From the NCBI RefSeq assembly GCF_014635345.1, contig NZ_BMCU01000001.1, forward strand, positions 248,001 through 312,000: a stretch of DNA of 64,000 nucleotides. Reading direction: 5' to 3'. Below are positions 16,886 through 25,619 of the stretch, piece after piece (the first letter of the stretch is position 1; every line of letters begins with the position of its first letter). The position numbers and the translations under genes were made by a program. The notes beneath the pieces were generated by a model. The model made no database searches. It was not told the DNA's origin and was given only the letters and a program-made list of their open reading frames with translations. This stretch comes from Rhodococcoides trifolii. GTDB lineage: Bacteria > Actinomycetota > Actinomycetes > Mycobacteriales > Mycobacteriaceae.

Positions 16886-18442
16886 TCAGCTCGTCCGGGT
16901 CGCGCGCATTATCGCGTCGTGAATCGTGATGATGTTTCCGTCGGGGTCCGGCGCTTGGCGCGACGGGGTGTCGGTGACGATCGACCACTCGTTCGGATCG
17001 AGTACCGACGCTATCTCCTCGGCCGTCAGGAACATGTCGGGGAGGTCGGGACGCTGCATGTGGGTATGCACATCCGACCGTGCGTGACCGACGATCAGCA
17101 GCGTTCCGCCGGGGCGGACCGCAGCAGCCAGTCGTCGGTGCAATGACTGCGCGACTTCGCGCGGAAGGTGCATGAACTGCGCGGAGATCAAATCGAACCG
17201 TCGCGGCGCCGGATCCCACTCGACTGCGTCGGCCTGTTCCCAGACGACACCGTCGACACCGGCGAGGCGTGCGTGGTCGGCGGCGCGTTCGAGACCGACC
17301 GTGGAGACGTCGACTCCGGTGACCGACCAGCCCCGCTTGGCCAGCCACATCGCGTCGGCGCCCTCGCCGCATCCGACGTCCAAAGCGGTACCGTGTGTGA
17401 GGTCCGAAACGTGTTCGACCAGGCGGACATTGGGGTTTCCGCTCCAGATCGAGCCGCCACTGTAGCGGTCGTCCCAGAACTCGGCCGTGAAGTGGTTGGA
17501 GTAGTCCACCGGGCGCGGGTGCCGGGCCGCCTCGACGGCGACACGTGTGTCCTCGGCGGTGAGATCCATGTTGGCGGCCGCGCCGGCCATCACGCCGGCT
17601 GCGGCGGAGACGACCACCGTCGCGGACAGCTCGGTGACGTTGCCTGCCACCCAGACCCCGGGTACGTCGGTGAGGCCGAGAAAGTCGGATTCGATCTGCT
17701 CACCCATGCCCATCGGGTGCGGGACCGGTTGCAGCCCCAAGCCCGACAGCACGCCCGATCGAGCGTGACCGTTGGGCGCCACCACCAGGGCCTGGCAGGT
17801 GTGAACGTCGGATCCTATTGTCACGGCGGCTTTCTCGACACTGTCGATGGTGCCGCGGACGATCCGGATGCCTCGGGCGTCGAGCTGTTCCGACTCGTCG
17901 GCCGACGGTTCGGGCGCGGTGTGCAGGAACAGGGTGATGTCGGCAGACCACTGGCGGAACATCAGTGCTTGATGGACGGCGAACGCGCTGCTGCCGATCA
18001 CGCCGATAGCCTCGTCTCGAACTTCCCAACCGTGGCAGTACGGGCAGTGAATGACGCTGCGACCCCAGCCGTCTCGGAGGCCCGGAATGTCGGGGAGCTC
18101 GTCGACCGAGCCGGTGGTCACGACGAGGCGGCGCGCAGCCAAGGTGGTTCCGTCGCTCAGATCCACCTCGAAACCTGTGTCGGTGCGCCGTGCCGTGATC
18201 GCCTCTCCGTGGACGATTCGGCCGCCGTAGAACTCGACTTCGGCGTGACCGATGGAGACGAGTTCGGTGGGGGAGATTCCGTCGCGGGTGAGGAAGCCGT
18301 GTACTCCTTCCGCGGGGGCGTTACGGGGTTGTCCCGCGTCGATCATGGTCACGGAACGGCGGGCGCGAGCAAGCGTGAGTGCCGCGGACGAACCGGCTGC
18401 ACCGCCGCCGATGACGGCAACGTCGATTGTTTCTGAGGTCAT
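16886..18442 (-). CDS. Bifunctional thioredoxin-reductase-like oxidoreductase / SAM methyltransferase fusion
   Basis: This 518-residue protein has two catalytic halves. Residues 1-300 are a flavin-disulfide reductase: FAD motif [12 protein letters not shown] (10-21), [10 protein letters not shown] with the redox pair C133/C136, NAD-site-like [12 protein letters not shown], and the terminal FAD motif [11 protein letters not shown]. Residues 311-518 are a class I methyltransferase of TehB/thiopurine type: [31 protein letters not shown] (353-368), SAQFMHLP. The sequence runs through the junction without a stop. Its divergent neighbour is an XRE-cupin regulator with an operator between them. It may handle reactive thiols or chalcogen compounds by redox plus methyl transfer; this is inference. 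Confidence 0.88.
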   Translation of the reverse strand: MTSETIDVAVIGGGAAGSSAALTLARARRSVTMIDAGQPRNAPAEGVHGFLTRDGISPTELVSIGHAEVEFYGGRIVHGEAITARRTDTGFEVDLSDGTTLAARRLVVTTGSVDELPDIPGLRDGWGRSVIHCPYCHGWEVRDEAIGVIGSSAFAVHQALMFRQWSADITLFLHTAPEPSADESEQLDARGIRIVRGTIDSVEKAAVTIGSDVHTCQALVVAPNGHARSGVLSGLGLQPVPHPMGMGEQIESDFLGLTDVPGVWVAGNVTELSATVVVSAAAGVMAGAAANMDLTAEDTRVAVEAARHPRPVDYSNHFTAEFWDDRYSGGSIWSGNPNVRLVEHVSDLTHGTALDVGCGEGADAMWLAKRGWSVTGVDVSTVGLERAADHARLAGVDGVVWEQADAVEWDPAPRRFDLISAQFMHLPREVAQSLHRRLAAAVRPGGTLLIVGHARSDVHTHMQRPDLPDMFLTAEEIASVLDPNEWSIVTDTPSRQAPDPDGNIITIHDAIMRATRTS

Positions 18443-18468
18443 GCGACTACTGTGCCGCCCAGCCGCTC

Positions 18469-18499
18469 ATATCTGCAAGCCCCGTTGCCGATATGGCAA
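18469..18499. promoter_or_regulatory. Operator between the fusion gene and the XRE-cupin regulator
   Basis: ATATCTGCAA (18469-18478) and TTGCCGATAT (18485-18494) are inverted with 9 of 10 matches across 6 bp. A second, perfect TTGCC-GATAT-GGCAA palindrome sits at 18485-18499. The 66-bp divergent promoter region is therefore almost wholly symmetric DNA, as expected for regulation of both genes by the XRE protein. Confidence 0.62.
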
Positions 18500-18508
18500 A
18501 CTACTGGC

Positions 18509-19117
18509 ATGACCTCAGATCTCGACGGCGTTCTCGACGCCGTAGGACCGCGCTTGCGCGCGCTCCGTACGCAACGCGAGACCACGCTGTCCGACGTGGC
18601 CGGTGCCACCGGCATCTCGGTGAGCACGCTCTCTCGGCTCGAGTCGGGACAGCGCAAACCCACACTCGAATTGCTGTTGCCGCTGGCACGCACGTACGGC
18701 GTCCAGATCGACGAGCTGGTCGGAGCGCCGCCCACCGGTGATCCTCGCGTCCACCTGAAACCGGTCACCCACCACGGCATGACGATGATCCCGCTGACCC
18801 GTCGTCCCGGTGGGCTGCAGGCCTACAAGATGATCATCCCCGGCAACATCCGTCGCGAGCCCGACCCACAGACGCACGAGGGGTACGAGTGGCTCTACGT
18901 GTTGAACGGGAAGCTGCGTCTGATCCTGGGCGACCAGGACATGATCCTGAGCTCAGGAGAGGCAGTCGAATTCGATACCCGTGTGCCACACTGGTTTTCG
19001 GCGGCCGGGGACGACGCTGTCGAACTGCTCAGTCTGTTCGGTCGTCAAGGGGAGCGGGCTCACCTGCGAGCGAAGTCTCCCGACGCGAAGTCTCCCGACG
19101 TGAAGTCCGCAGTGTGA
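18509..19117 (+). CDS. XRE-family regulator with C-terminal cupin sensor
   Basis: This 202-residue protein has an HTH_3 domain (residues 12-66: LRALRTQRETTLSDVAGATGIS, TLSRLESGQRKPTLELLLPLA) and a cupin domain (PDPQTHEGYEWLYVLNGKLRLIL, FDTRVPHWF). This layout is typical of small-molecule-responsive repressors. The ATG at 18509 is used. The tail contains AKSPD repeated twice, encoded by a 15-bp tandem repeat, and the last 89 bp overlap the convergent nuclease gene. It is divergent from the oxidoreductase/methyltransferase fusion, its likely target. Confidence 0.9.
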   Translation: MTSDLDGVLDAVGPRLRALRTQRETTLSDVAGATGISVSTLSRLESGQRKPTLELLLPLARTYGVQIDELVGAPPTGDPRVHLKPVTHHGMTMIPLTRRPGGLQAYKMIIPGNIRREPDPQTHEGYEWLYVLNGKLRLILGDQDMILSSGEAVEFDTRVPHWFSAAGDDAVELLSLFGRQGERAHLRAKSPDAKSPDVKSAV

Positions 19118-19904
19118 TGTCCGCGTAGGACATCAGTTCGCGCCACCGGTCGGACTCCGCGGCAACGGCGGGGACCAGGTAGCGATCCGCTGCCACGAGC
19201 GGCCCCATCGCGAGGCCGGTCAGGTCGGCGATGTCGGCGACGGGTACCTGATACGTCCGATAGGGGCCGAGCGGAGGGATGTCGTCCGGCGCCACCTCTT
19301 TGGGGATGTCGTCCAGGCTCGGAGTCTGGTCGAGAACGTATCCCGACGTCGCGAGCTCGTCTCCCTCCGCCCACGCGGCGATCTTGAAGAAGCGGCGGGG
19401 AACTGCGAAGCCGCGGTACACCGGATCGTCGGCCGCGAAGATGCATCCGGTGAACACGCTGATCTTCTGCTCGTACTCGCTCGCGTACGCGATCACGAAG
19501 TCCTCGAGCCCCAACCACAGATCCATCGACTGGTTGAACACCGACGTCTGCGGGGCACACACGGTGTAGTGGAACGTGTCCGTGTTGGCCTGTTCTGCAA
19601 CGGACGTCTCGCCCCATACGGGATCGCGACGACGAACGAGGTGGCCGCGGTCGATGTCGTTGTCCGCGTACAACTCTTCGCCGGCCTGTTGATCCTCGGG
19701 CAACCGCGGATCCAGTTGCCAGTCGTCCTCGCGTTCGACCTCTTTCAACTGTGATCCGTCGATGTTGACCCCGGTCACCGCCGCCAGCCTGCGGTCGGTG
19801 TTCATCGACACCGTGAAGTGCGTGTACGGCAGATCGACCAGTCCCTCACCGACGGGAATGTCGACACCGTCGGTGAGGGCGAGGAAAGTCGGTTCGTATC
19901 CCAT
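19029..19904 (-). CDS. DNA/RNA non-specific endonuclease (NUC1 family)
   Basis: This 291-residue protein has the hallmark DRGHLVRR (D85-R86-G87-H88, general-base His) and a downstream metal-binding region around CAPQTSVFNQSMDLWLGLEDFV of beta-beta-alpha-metal nucleases. No signal peptide or immunity gene is present, so it appears cytoplasmic, unlike the classic secreted Serratia type. The ATG at 19904 is chosen; an in-frame upstream ATG at 19967 would make the hairpin repeat coding. Its last 30 codons overlap the XRE gene antisense and include RRETS twice. Confidence 0.85.
   Translation of the reverse strand: MGYEPTFLALTDGVDIPVGEGLVDLPYTHFTVSMNTDRRLAAVTGVNIDGSQLKEVEREDDWQLDPRLPEDQQAGEELYADNDIDRGHLVRRRDPVWGETSVAEQANTDTFHYTVCAPQTSVFNQSMDLWLGLEDFVIAYASEYEQKISVFTGCIFAADDPVYRGFAVPRRFFKIAAWAEGDELATSGYVLDQTPSLDDIPKEVAPDDIPPLGPYRTYQVPVADIADLTGLAMGPLVAADRYLVPAVAAESDRWRELMSYADITLRTSRRETSRRETSLAGEPAPLDDRTD
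19070..19110. repeat. 15-bp tandem repeat in the overlap of two convergent genes
   Basis: GCGAAGTCTCCCGAC occurs at 19070-19084 and 19085-19099, with a degenerate third partial copy at 19100-19110. It encodes AKSPD units in the XRE regulator and RRETS units in the antisense nuclease, so a copy-number change keeps both frames open. Confidence 0.8.
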
Positions 19905-19931
19905 GAGGCCAGTATTGCGGCTTCGCCACTC

Positions 19932-19971
19932 GGGTGCGAAAAAGAGTGCTGCAACACTCTTTTTCACACCC
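19932..19971. repeat. Intergenic hairpin element, copy 2 (possible terminator)
   Basis: The 17-nt arms GGGTGCGAAAAAGAGTG (19932-19948) and CACTCTTTTTCACACCC (19955-19971) pair with only one wobble around a 6-nt CTGCAA loop. It lies 13 bp past the stop of the minus-strand aldo/keto reductase, where it could terminate transcription, and 27 bp upstream of the nuclease start. It shares loop start and arm sequence with the element at 593-632. Confidence 0.75.
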
Positions 19972-19984
19972 GGGTGCGCAGCGC

Positions 19985-20989
19985 CTAGACGATGCGCGTC
20001 TCGGGGCTCACCGTCTTGGCCGGGTCACGCTCGATCGAGCCGTCCAGCGCCTCGTCGATCGCGGCGAGAACGTCCGGGGTCAAGGTCACCTCGGCCGCCT
20101 TCACGTTCTCGGCAATCTGCTCCGGCCGCGACGCTCCGACGAGAGCAGCGGCGACGTTGTCGTTGGCGAGAACCCACGCAACGGCCAACTGCGCCATGGT
20201 GATCGACAGATCGTCGGCGATCGGCTTCAGCTTCTGCACACGGGTGAGTGTCTCGTCGTTCAGGTAACGCTTGATCATGTTGTCGCCACCCTTGGTGTCC
20301 GTGGCGCGCGATCCCTCGGGAACAGGCTGTCCCGGTTGGTATTTCCCGGTAAGAACACCCTGTGCGATGGGCGACCACACGACCTGAGAGATGCCGAGCT
20401 CCTTGGACGCGGGGACGACGTCGGATTCGATCACTCGCCAGAGCGCCGAGTACTGAGGCTGATTCGACACCAGCGAGAAGCCGTCGGCCCTGGCCAGCTC
20501 CTGTCCGCGCCGAAGTTGGTCCGCCGTCCACTCGGACACACCGATGTAGAGCGCCTTACCCTGTCGTACTACGTCGCCGAACGCCGAAATGGTCTCTTCC
20601 AGCGGGGTTTCGACGTCGTAACGATGCGCCTGGTACAGATCCACGTAGTCCATCCCGAGGCGGTCGAGCGAGTTGTCGATGCCCTCGAAGATGTGCTTGC
20701 GTGAAAGACCCGTGTCGTTCGGACCCTTGCGTCCCACGGGGAAGTACACCTTGGTGAAGATTTCGAGCGACTCACGCGGTTCTCCGGCGAGCGCCGCGCC
20801 CAACACGGTCTCGGCCGCTCCGTTGGCGTAGACGTCAGCCGTGTCGAACGTGGTGATTCCGGCGTCCAGTGCGGCCCGAACGCACTGGGTGGCCACGTCG
20901 TTCTCCACCTGTGAACCGTGTGTGAGCCAGTTGCCGTACGTGATCTCCGAGACCTTGAGACCGCTGTTGCCGAGGTATCTGTATGCCAT
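19985..20989 (-). CDS. Aldo/keto reductase (YghZ / Kv-beta-like)
   Basis: This 334-residue TIM-barrel oxidoreductase begins MAYRYLGNSGLKVSEITYGNWLTHG. The catalytic tetrad lies in TFDTADVYANG (Asp, Tyr), IFTKVYF (Lys) and DLYQAHRYD (His). The NADPH-binding segment is AALVGASRPEQIAENVKA. The size and opening motif match the group of voltage-gated K-channel beta subunits and YghZ, which reduce aldehydes such as methylglyoxal. It is transcribed alone, 21 bp downstream of lsr2 on the same strand. Confidence 0.92.
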   Translation of the reverse strand: MAYRYLGNSGLKVSEITYGNWLTHGSQVENDVATQCVRAALDAGITTFDTADVYANGAAETVLGAALAGEPRESLEIFTKVYFPVGRKGPNDTGLSRKHIFEGIDNSLDRLGMDYVDLYQAHRYDVETPLEETISAFGDVVRQGKALYIGVSEWTADQLRRGQELARADGFSLVSNQPQYSALWRVIESDVVPASKELGISQVVWSPIAQGVLTGKYQPGQPVPEGSRATDTKGGDNMIKRYLNDETLTRVQKLKPIADDLSITMAQLAVAWVLANDNVAAALVGASRPEQIAENVKAAEVTLTPDVLAAIDEALDGSIERDPAKTVSPETRIV

Positions 20990-21010
20990 GTCCGCGACGG
21001 TACGCCCGCC

Positions 21011-21367
21011 TCAGTTGGCGCTGTTGTAGGCCTCTTCGACCTCGCCCGGGATCCGGCCGCGCTCGGAGACGGTGAAGCCGTTCTGGTTGGCCCAGTCTCT
21101 GATGGCCTTGGTCTGGAGTCGGTCGCGCGCCGGGCCGGACTTCTTGGCTGCACTCGGGGCGACCGTCTTCTTCGACTTTCCGCCCACGCGAGTGGCGTGC
21201 TCCGACCAGTATCCGAGTTGCTTTCGAAATTCTTTCGCATTCTTTGTGCCGAGATCGATTTCGTATTCGACCCCGTCGACGGCGAATTCTATTGTCTCAC
21301 CGCGACCCGTCTTGATGGGTGAGCCGTCGATATCGTCGACCAGTTCGACGTAAACCTGCTTCGCCAT
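21011..21367 (-). CDS. lsr2: Nucleoid-associated protein Lsr2
   Basis: This 118-residue protein has the N-terminal dimerisation domain (MAKQVYVELVDDIDGSPI, TIEFAVDGVEYEIDLGTKNAKEFRKQL) and a C-terminal DNA-binding domain with the AT-hook-like RGR triplet in TVSERGRIPGEVEEAY. Lsr2 is the actinobacterial H-NS analogue: it binds AT-rich DNA and silences horizontally acquired genes. The ATG at 21365-21367 follows a GAGGGAAA ribosome-binding site. The central linker (KSKKTVAPSAAKKSGPARDR) is somewhat longer than in M. tuberculosis. This copy sits away from lysS/clpC, so it may be a second paralogue. Confidence 0.96.
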   Translation of the reverse strand: MAKQVYVELVDDIDGSPIKTGRGETIEFAVDGVEYEIDLGTKNAKEFRKQLGYWSEHATRVGGKSKKTVAPSAAKKSGPARDRLQTKAIRDWANQNGFTVSERGRIPGEVEEAYNSAN

Positions 21368-21513
21368 CACAATTTCCCTCTGCAGTCGTGGTCTTTGTCC
21401 GATTGACACCGTAGTCGTAATCCGTGCCGACAGGGAGGCGAGTGAGGGAATATTCGACGCTCGACGGTGGTTGCCGGTAGCAACTGTATTTGTCTCGAAA
21501 GGACGCCCCCACC

Positions 21514-22503
21514 GTGGTTGTACCTCTGTCGATCCTCGACCTGGCATCCGTCCCCGACGGTTCCACCATTCGCAGCACCTTCGACGCGAGCGTTCAGTTG
21601 GCCCAACTCGCGGAAAAACGCGGCTACCGTCGCATCTGGTACGCCGAGCACCACAACATGGCCTCCATTGCCTCGTCCGCCACGTCCGTCCTGATCGCGC
21701 ACGTCGCAGCCAACACCGACTCCATTCGCCTCGGATCCGGTGGCGTCATGCTGCCCAACCATTCACCGTTGACGATTGCCGAGCAGTTCGGAACCCTCGC
21801 GACTTTGCACCCCGGACGGATCGACCTCGGTCTCGGTCGAGCTCCCGGCAGTGATCAGGTGACGATGCGTGCATTGCGCCGCGATCCGGGCTCGTCGGAT
21901 TCCTTCCCCCAAGACGTTCTCGAACTGCAGGGTTACCTGACCGGTAATTCGCGGGTGTCCGGGGTGAATGCCGTGCCGGGTCAGGGCACCGATGTTCCCC
22001 TGTACATTCTGGGGTCGTCACTCTTCGGTGCGCAGCTCGCTGCTCACCTCGGATTGCCCTACGCGAACGCGTCCCATTTCTCACCCGATTCGCTCGAGCA
22101 GGCAGTGTCGGTCTACCGCGATACCTTCCGCCCATCCGCGCAATTGGAGCAGCCGTACGTCATTGCCGGCGTCAATGCGATCGTGGCCGACACGTCCGCC
22201 GAAGCGCACGAGCTGCGCGAAGCGTCCGCCCGCCGCCGTGTGGTGCAGATGGTGGGCCGAGGCCGCACCTTCAGCGCCGAGGAGATCGAGATGATCATGG
22301 ATTCACCTGCAGCTCAGCAGATCCTGCAGATGATGAAGTTCACCGCGGTGGGCACGGCCGGTGAGGCGAAGGACTACCTCGACTCCTTCGCAACGCGTTT
22401 CGGCGCCGACGAACTGATCGTCGCGTCGCACATCGACGACCGGCAGAAGTGGCTACGTTCCTACGACTTGCTCGCCGACGCCATGCTGCCCGTTCCTGCC
22501 TGA
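21514..22503 (+). CDS. Luciferase-like (LLM class) flavin-dependent oxidoreductase
   Basis: This 329-residue protein starts [16 protein letters not shown], with [45 protein letters not shown] and [14 protein letters not shown]. These motifs define the MsnO8-type LLM subgroup, which uses reduced FMN or F420 to oxidise alkanals, sulfonates or similar. The GTG at 21514 has an AAAGGA 10 nt upstream; the TTG at 21490 would add eight residues. It is divergent from lsr2 with a 146-bp gap. Substrate unknown. Confidence 0.88.
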   Translation: MVVPLSILDLASVPDGSTIRSTFDASVQLAQLAEKRGYRRIWYAEHHNMASIASSATSVLIAHVAANTDSIRLGSGGVMLPNHSPLTIAEQFGTLATLHPGRIDLGLGRAPGSDQVTMRALRRDPGSSDSFPQDVLELQGYLTGNSRVSGVNAVPGQGTDVPLYILGSSLFGAQLAAHLGLPYANASHFSPDSLEQAVSVYRDTFRPSAQLEQPYVIAGVNAIVADTSAEAHELREASARRRVVQMVGRGRTFSAEEIEMIMDSPAAQQILQMMKFTAVGTAGEAKDYLDSFATRFGADELIVASHIDDRQKWLRSYDLLADAMLPVPA

Positions 22504-22609
22504 TTTCAAACCCTCCCCTTTCTGCGGTGATCACGGTCGTATTGTCCGAATTTCGCTGAAAGAACGGCAATTTCGCCGTGATCCCCGCCGGAAGGGTTAG
22601 CGTCCAACA

Positions 22610-24070
22610 ATGGACGTTTTCAGAACCAAGTCGGTCGAGGCGATCAGAGCCGACGCCGAGGGCGAGACCGGAGACGGACTGCGCAAGCAGTTGCGACTGC
22701 GCGATCTCGTGGGCTTCGGAGTCGGCATCGTGATCGGGACCGGCATCTTCACTCTCACCGGGGTGCAGGCGAAGGAGAACGCCGGCCCGGCGGTGGTTCT
22801 GTCGTTCGCCATCGCCGGTGTGGTGAGTTTGCTCGCCGCGCTCTGCTACGCAGAGTTGGCGTCCGCGGTCCCGACCGCCGGCAGCGCGTACACCTACGCC
22901 TACGCGACACTCGGCGAAATGTTCGCGTGGATCATCGGCTGGGATCTCATTCTCGAGTTCGCCCTCGGTGCCGCCGTGGTCGCGCGAAGCTGGTCCGGTT
23001 ACCTGGCGGACCTGTTCGGGTTACCGCCCCGGTTGTTCACCGAGGAGGCGCCGGTCAACATCGGCGCGGTTCTCATCGTGGTGGTGCTCGGCGTGATCGC
23101 GGCCGTGGGCGTGAAGGAATCCGCCCGCGTCACCAATTTCCTGGTTCTCGTGAAGGTCGCCATTTCGGTCTTCATCATCATCGCCGGATTCTTCTTCATC
23201 AAGAAGTCCAACGTCGTCCCCTTCATCGCGGAGTCGACGCCGAAGGAAGCGGGTGGATCGTCCCTCGACCAGCCGCTGCTGCAGGTCGTTGCGGGTGTCA
23301 CTCCGGCGGCGTTCGGCCTCGCCGGCGTCATCACGGCCGCAGCTGTGGTGTTCTTCGCGTACACGGGCTTCGAGGCGGTCGCGAATCTGAGCGAAGAATC
23401 GAAGCGTCCGGCGAGAGATCTTCCCCGAGCACTGATCGGCACCCTGATCCTGTGCACCATCCTCTACATGCTGGTCGCGTTCGTGGTGACAGGCATGGTC
23501 AAGTACTCCGACCTCGACGAAAGCGCGCCCATCGCAAAGGCATTCGATTCGGTCGGAGCGAGCTGGGCCGGAGTGCTGGTGTCCATCGCAGCAGTTGCGG
23601 GTCTGACGTCGGTCATCCTGGTCGAACTGGTCACCATGGGCCGCATCGGTTTTGCGATGGGACGTGACGGTCTGCTGCCCAAGTCCGTCGCCAAGGTGTC
23701 GCCGCGCTTCGGAACGCCCGTGCGATTGACGATCGGCATCGTGATCCTGGTGTCCGTCCTCGGCGCCATCGTTCCGCTCGCCGAGCTGGCCGAGATGGTC
23801 AGTATCGGCGCGCTGTTCGCATTTCTACTGGTCTCGATCGCGGTCCCGGTGCTCCGCCGCACGAAGCCGGAACTGAAGCGGCCGTTCCGGGTACCGCTGT
23901 CCCCGCTGATCCCGATCCTGTCGGGACTCGCGTGCATCTACCTGATGGTGAACCTGGTCGTCGAGACGTGGATCCGCTTCGTCGTCTGGCTGGCGCTGGG
24001 CATGATCATCTACTTCGGGTACGGGCGCCGGAACGCACGGTTGGCGGCGAAGCTGGTGACGGAGAGCTAG
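22610..24070 (+). CDS. APC-superfamily amino-acid permease (cationic amino-acid transporter type)
   Basis: This 486-residue protein has about 12-13 membrane helices. The first carries GFGVGIVIGTGIFTLTGVQA (substrate-binding kink GTGIF), then ELASAVPTAGSAYTYAYATLGE and FFAYTGFEAVANLSEESKRPARDLP, all conserved in the CAT/YfnA branch. A TAGCGT box sits 6 nt before the ATG, suggesting a leaderless transcript. The substrate is probably a cationic or broad-range amino acid. It overlaps the convergent VOC gene by 4 bp at its stop. Confidence 0.92.
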   Translation: MDVFRTKSVEAIRADAEGETGDGLRKQLRLRDLVGFGVGIVIGTGIFTLTGVQAKENAGPAVVLSFAIAGVVSLLAALCYAELASAVPTAGSAYTYAYATLGEMFAWIIGWDLILEFALGAAVVARSWSGYLADLFGLPPRLFTEEAPVNIGAVLIVVVLGVIAAVGVKESARVTNFLVLVKVAISVFIIIAGFFFIKKSNVVPFIAESTPKEAGGSSLDQPLLQVVAGVTPAAFGLAGVITAAAVVFFAYTGFEAVANLSEESKRPARDLPRALIGTLILCTILYMLVAFVVTGMVKYSDLDESAPIAKAFDSVGASWAGVLVSIAAVAGLTSVILVELVTMGRIGFAMGRDGLLPKSVAKVSPRFGTPVRLTIGIVILVSVLGAIVPLAELAEMVSIGALFAFLLVSIAVPVLRRTKPELKRPFRVPLSPLIPILSGLACIYLMVNLVVETWIRFVVWLALGMIIYFGYGRRNARLAAKLVTES

Positions 24071-24501
24071 CTGGGCGCCTGCTCACCCGGCGCCTGTTCA
24101 CCCGATGCCACAGCCGGATCCATCCACATGACCTCCCAGACGTGGTTGTCCGGGTCCAGGAACGAACGGCCGTACATGAACCCGTGATCCTGCGGGTCCA
24201 TCCAAGCCGATCCGCCCGAGTTCAGCGCCTTGTCGCACAGGGTGTCGACGTCGTCCTTGCTGTCGGCGGAGAGTGCGAACAACGCTTCGCGGGACGTGCT
24301 GGTGTCGGCAATCTCGTCCCGGATGAAGTCCTTGAATCGCGCCTCCTCCAGCAGCATCACGGTAGCGAGGTCACTGACGACCAACGACGCGGTGTGCTCG
24401 TCGCTGAACGTCTCGTTGAACTCGAATCCGAGTCCGGAGAAGAAGGCCCGGCTGACGGTGACGTCCTTGACGGGCAGATTGACGAAAATCATGCGGGACA
24501 T
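24067..24501 (-). CDS. VOC (glyoxalase/bleomycin-resistance fold) family protein
   Basis: This 144-residue protein has two beta-alpha-beta-beta-beta modules: MIFVNLPVKDVTVSRAFFSGLGFEFNETF and HGFMYGRSFLDPDNHVWEVMWMD. The DPDGHxWE-like segment supplies a metal ligand. The family includes dioxygenases, lyases and antibiotic-binding proteins; this extradiol-like short form has no assigned function. The tail carries a 5-residue duplication (GEQAP twice) from a short DNA repeat overlapping the permease stop. It lies just downstream of the SigG-like sigma gene on the same strand (63 bp). Confidence 0.88.
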   Translation of the reverse strand: MSRMIFVNLPVKDVTVSRAFFSGLGFEFNETFSDEHTASLVVSDLATVMLLEEARFKDFIRDEIADTSTSREALFALSADSKDDVDTLCDKALNSGGSAWMDPQDHGFMYGRSFLDPDNHVWEVMWMDPAVASGEQAPGEQAPS

Positions 24502-24564
24502 GGTGTGCTCCTCGGGCTCACGCGAAAGGTTGTCGAAAGTGCAGACACGCGGATCCAGGAAAAC

Positions 24565-25548
24565 TCATCGCGCCTTGTACACCTGCGGCAGACCGAACTT
24601 CTCGAACAGGTCCAGATCGAAGAAGCACGCGACGTGCGCCACCCGACCGGCGACGATCTCGAGCACATGAAGTTGGAATGGGCGATGGACACCGTCCTCG
24701 CCCAGCATGTACAGCCCGAACGCCGGCGCACCGTTGGCACTGGTCGCGATCATCCGCATGCTTTCGCTGCCGGTTGCCGGGCACTTTGTGGAGATGAGCT
24801 GGCCGATGTCGGCCGGGCCTCGGTACCACCCCTCGAAGGGCGGCATTTCCCAGACGGCCTCGGCTGCGAAAAGCTTGATGATGCCGTCGACGTCGTAGTT
24901 CTCGAACCCTTCGACGTAGCGACGCAACAACTCTCGTGTCTCTTCCGACTCGGGCTCGTCGACGGAGTCCTCGGTGGGCATGATCAGGTCGATCTGCGCA
25001 CGGGCGCGTTGAAGCAGGCTGTTGATGGCGGTGGTCGACGTGCCCATCAGCTCGGCGACCTCCGCAGCCTTCCACTGCAACACCTCGCGCAGAACCAGCA
25101 CGGCCCGCTGCCGGGCCGACAGGTGCTGCAATGCGGCCACGAAGGCCAGGCGAATGGATTCGCGACCCGCAACCACCGTCGCCGGATCGTTCTTCTCCAC
25201 CACGTCGGCATCGGGAAGTGGTTCGAGCCAGGCGATCTCGTGTCGTTCGACGAGCTCGTCGGAAGGACTGGACGAGGGGTTGCCCAACCCCGACGGCAAC
25301 GGTCGACGCTTCCGCCCTTCGAGCGACGTCAGGCAGGTGTTGGTGGCGATGCGGTACAACCAGGTCCGCAGCGAGGAATCGCCCTTGAAGTTTCCGTATC
25401 CACGCCAGGCGCGGACCAGTGTGTCCTGAACCAGGTCCTCGGCGTCGTGAATGGAGCCGGTCATGCGGTAACAATGGGCCAACAGCTCCCGGCGGTACGG
25501 CTCGGCGACATCCATGAAGTCGCCGGAGAGTTCCTGCGTGGCAGTCAT
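24565..25548 (-). CDS. ECF RNA polymerase sigma factor with C-terminal SnoaL-like domain (SigG-like)
   Basis: This 327-residue protein has sigma region 2 (YRRELLAHCYRMTGSIHDAEDLVQDTLVRAWRGYGNF), region 4 (LQHLSARQRAVLVLREVLQWKAAEVAELMGTSTTAINSLLQRARAQ) and, from about residue 205, an NTF2/SnoaL fold (RRYVEGFENYDVDGIIKLFAAEAVWEMPPFEGWYRG). This arrangement is that of M. tuberculosis SigG and relatives, whose extra domain replaces a separate anti-sigma factor. The ATG at 25548 is used; the in-frame extension to 25674 is antisense to the DoxX gene. The VOC protein downstream is a typical companion. Confidence 0.9.
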   Translation of the reverse strand: MTATQELSGDFMDVAEPYRRELLAHCYRMTGSIHDAEDLVQDTLVRAWRGYGNFKGDSSLRTWLYRIATNTCLTSLEGRKRRPLPSGLGNPSSSPSDELVERHEIAWLEPLPDADVVEKNDPATVVAGRESIRLAFVAALQHLSARQRAVLVLREVLQWKAAEVAELMGTSTTAINSLLQRARAQIDLIMPTEDSVDEPESEETRELLRRYVEGFENYDVDGIIKLFAAEAVWEMPPFEGWYRGPADIGQLISTKCPATGSESMRMIATSANGAPAFGLYMLGEDGVHRPFQLHVLEIVAGRVAHVACFFDLDLFEKFGLPQVYKAR

Positions 25549-25619
25549 GAATGCAGAGAATAGTCCCAACGGCGGCGAAAAGACCGGTGACTTTTCGTCT
25601 TCACCTCGGTCGAACCACC

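Noticed and set aside
16845-17372. In-frame upstream extension of tam
   Set aside because: The sequence is Arg-rich and antisense to the oxidoreductase/methyltransferase fusion; the family start [11 protein letters not shown] is at 16844.
24067-24110. Short duplicated tail (GEQAP twice) in the VOC protein as a functional motif
   Set aside because: It is an imperfect 15-bp duplication at the extreme C-terminus overlapping the neighbouring stop; slippage explains it.
23932-25563. 543-codon plus-strand ORF across the APC end, VOC and sigma genes
   Set aside because: It crosses three real genes, one on its own strand and two on the other, and shows no recognisable domain.
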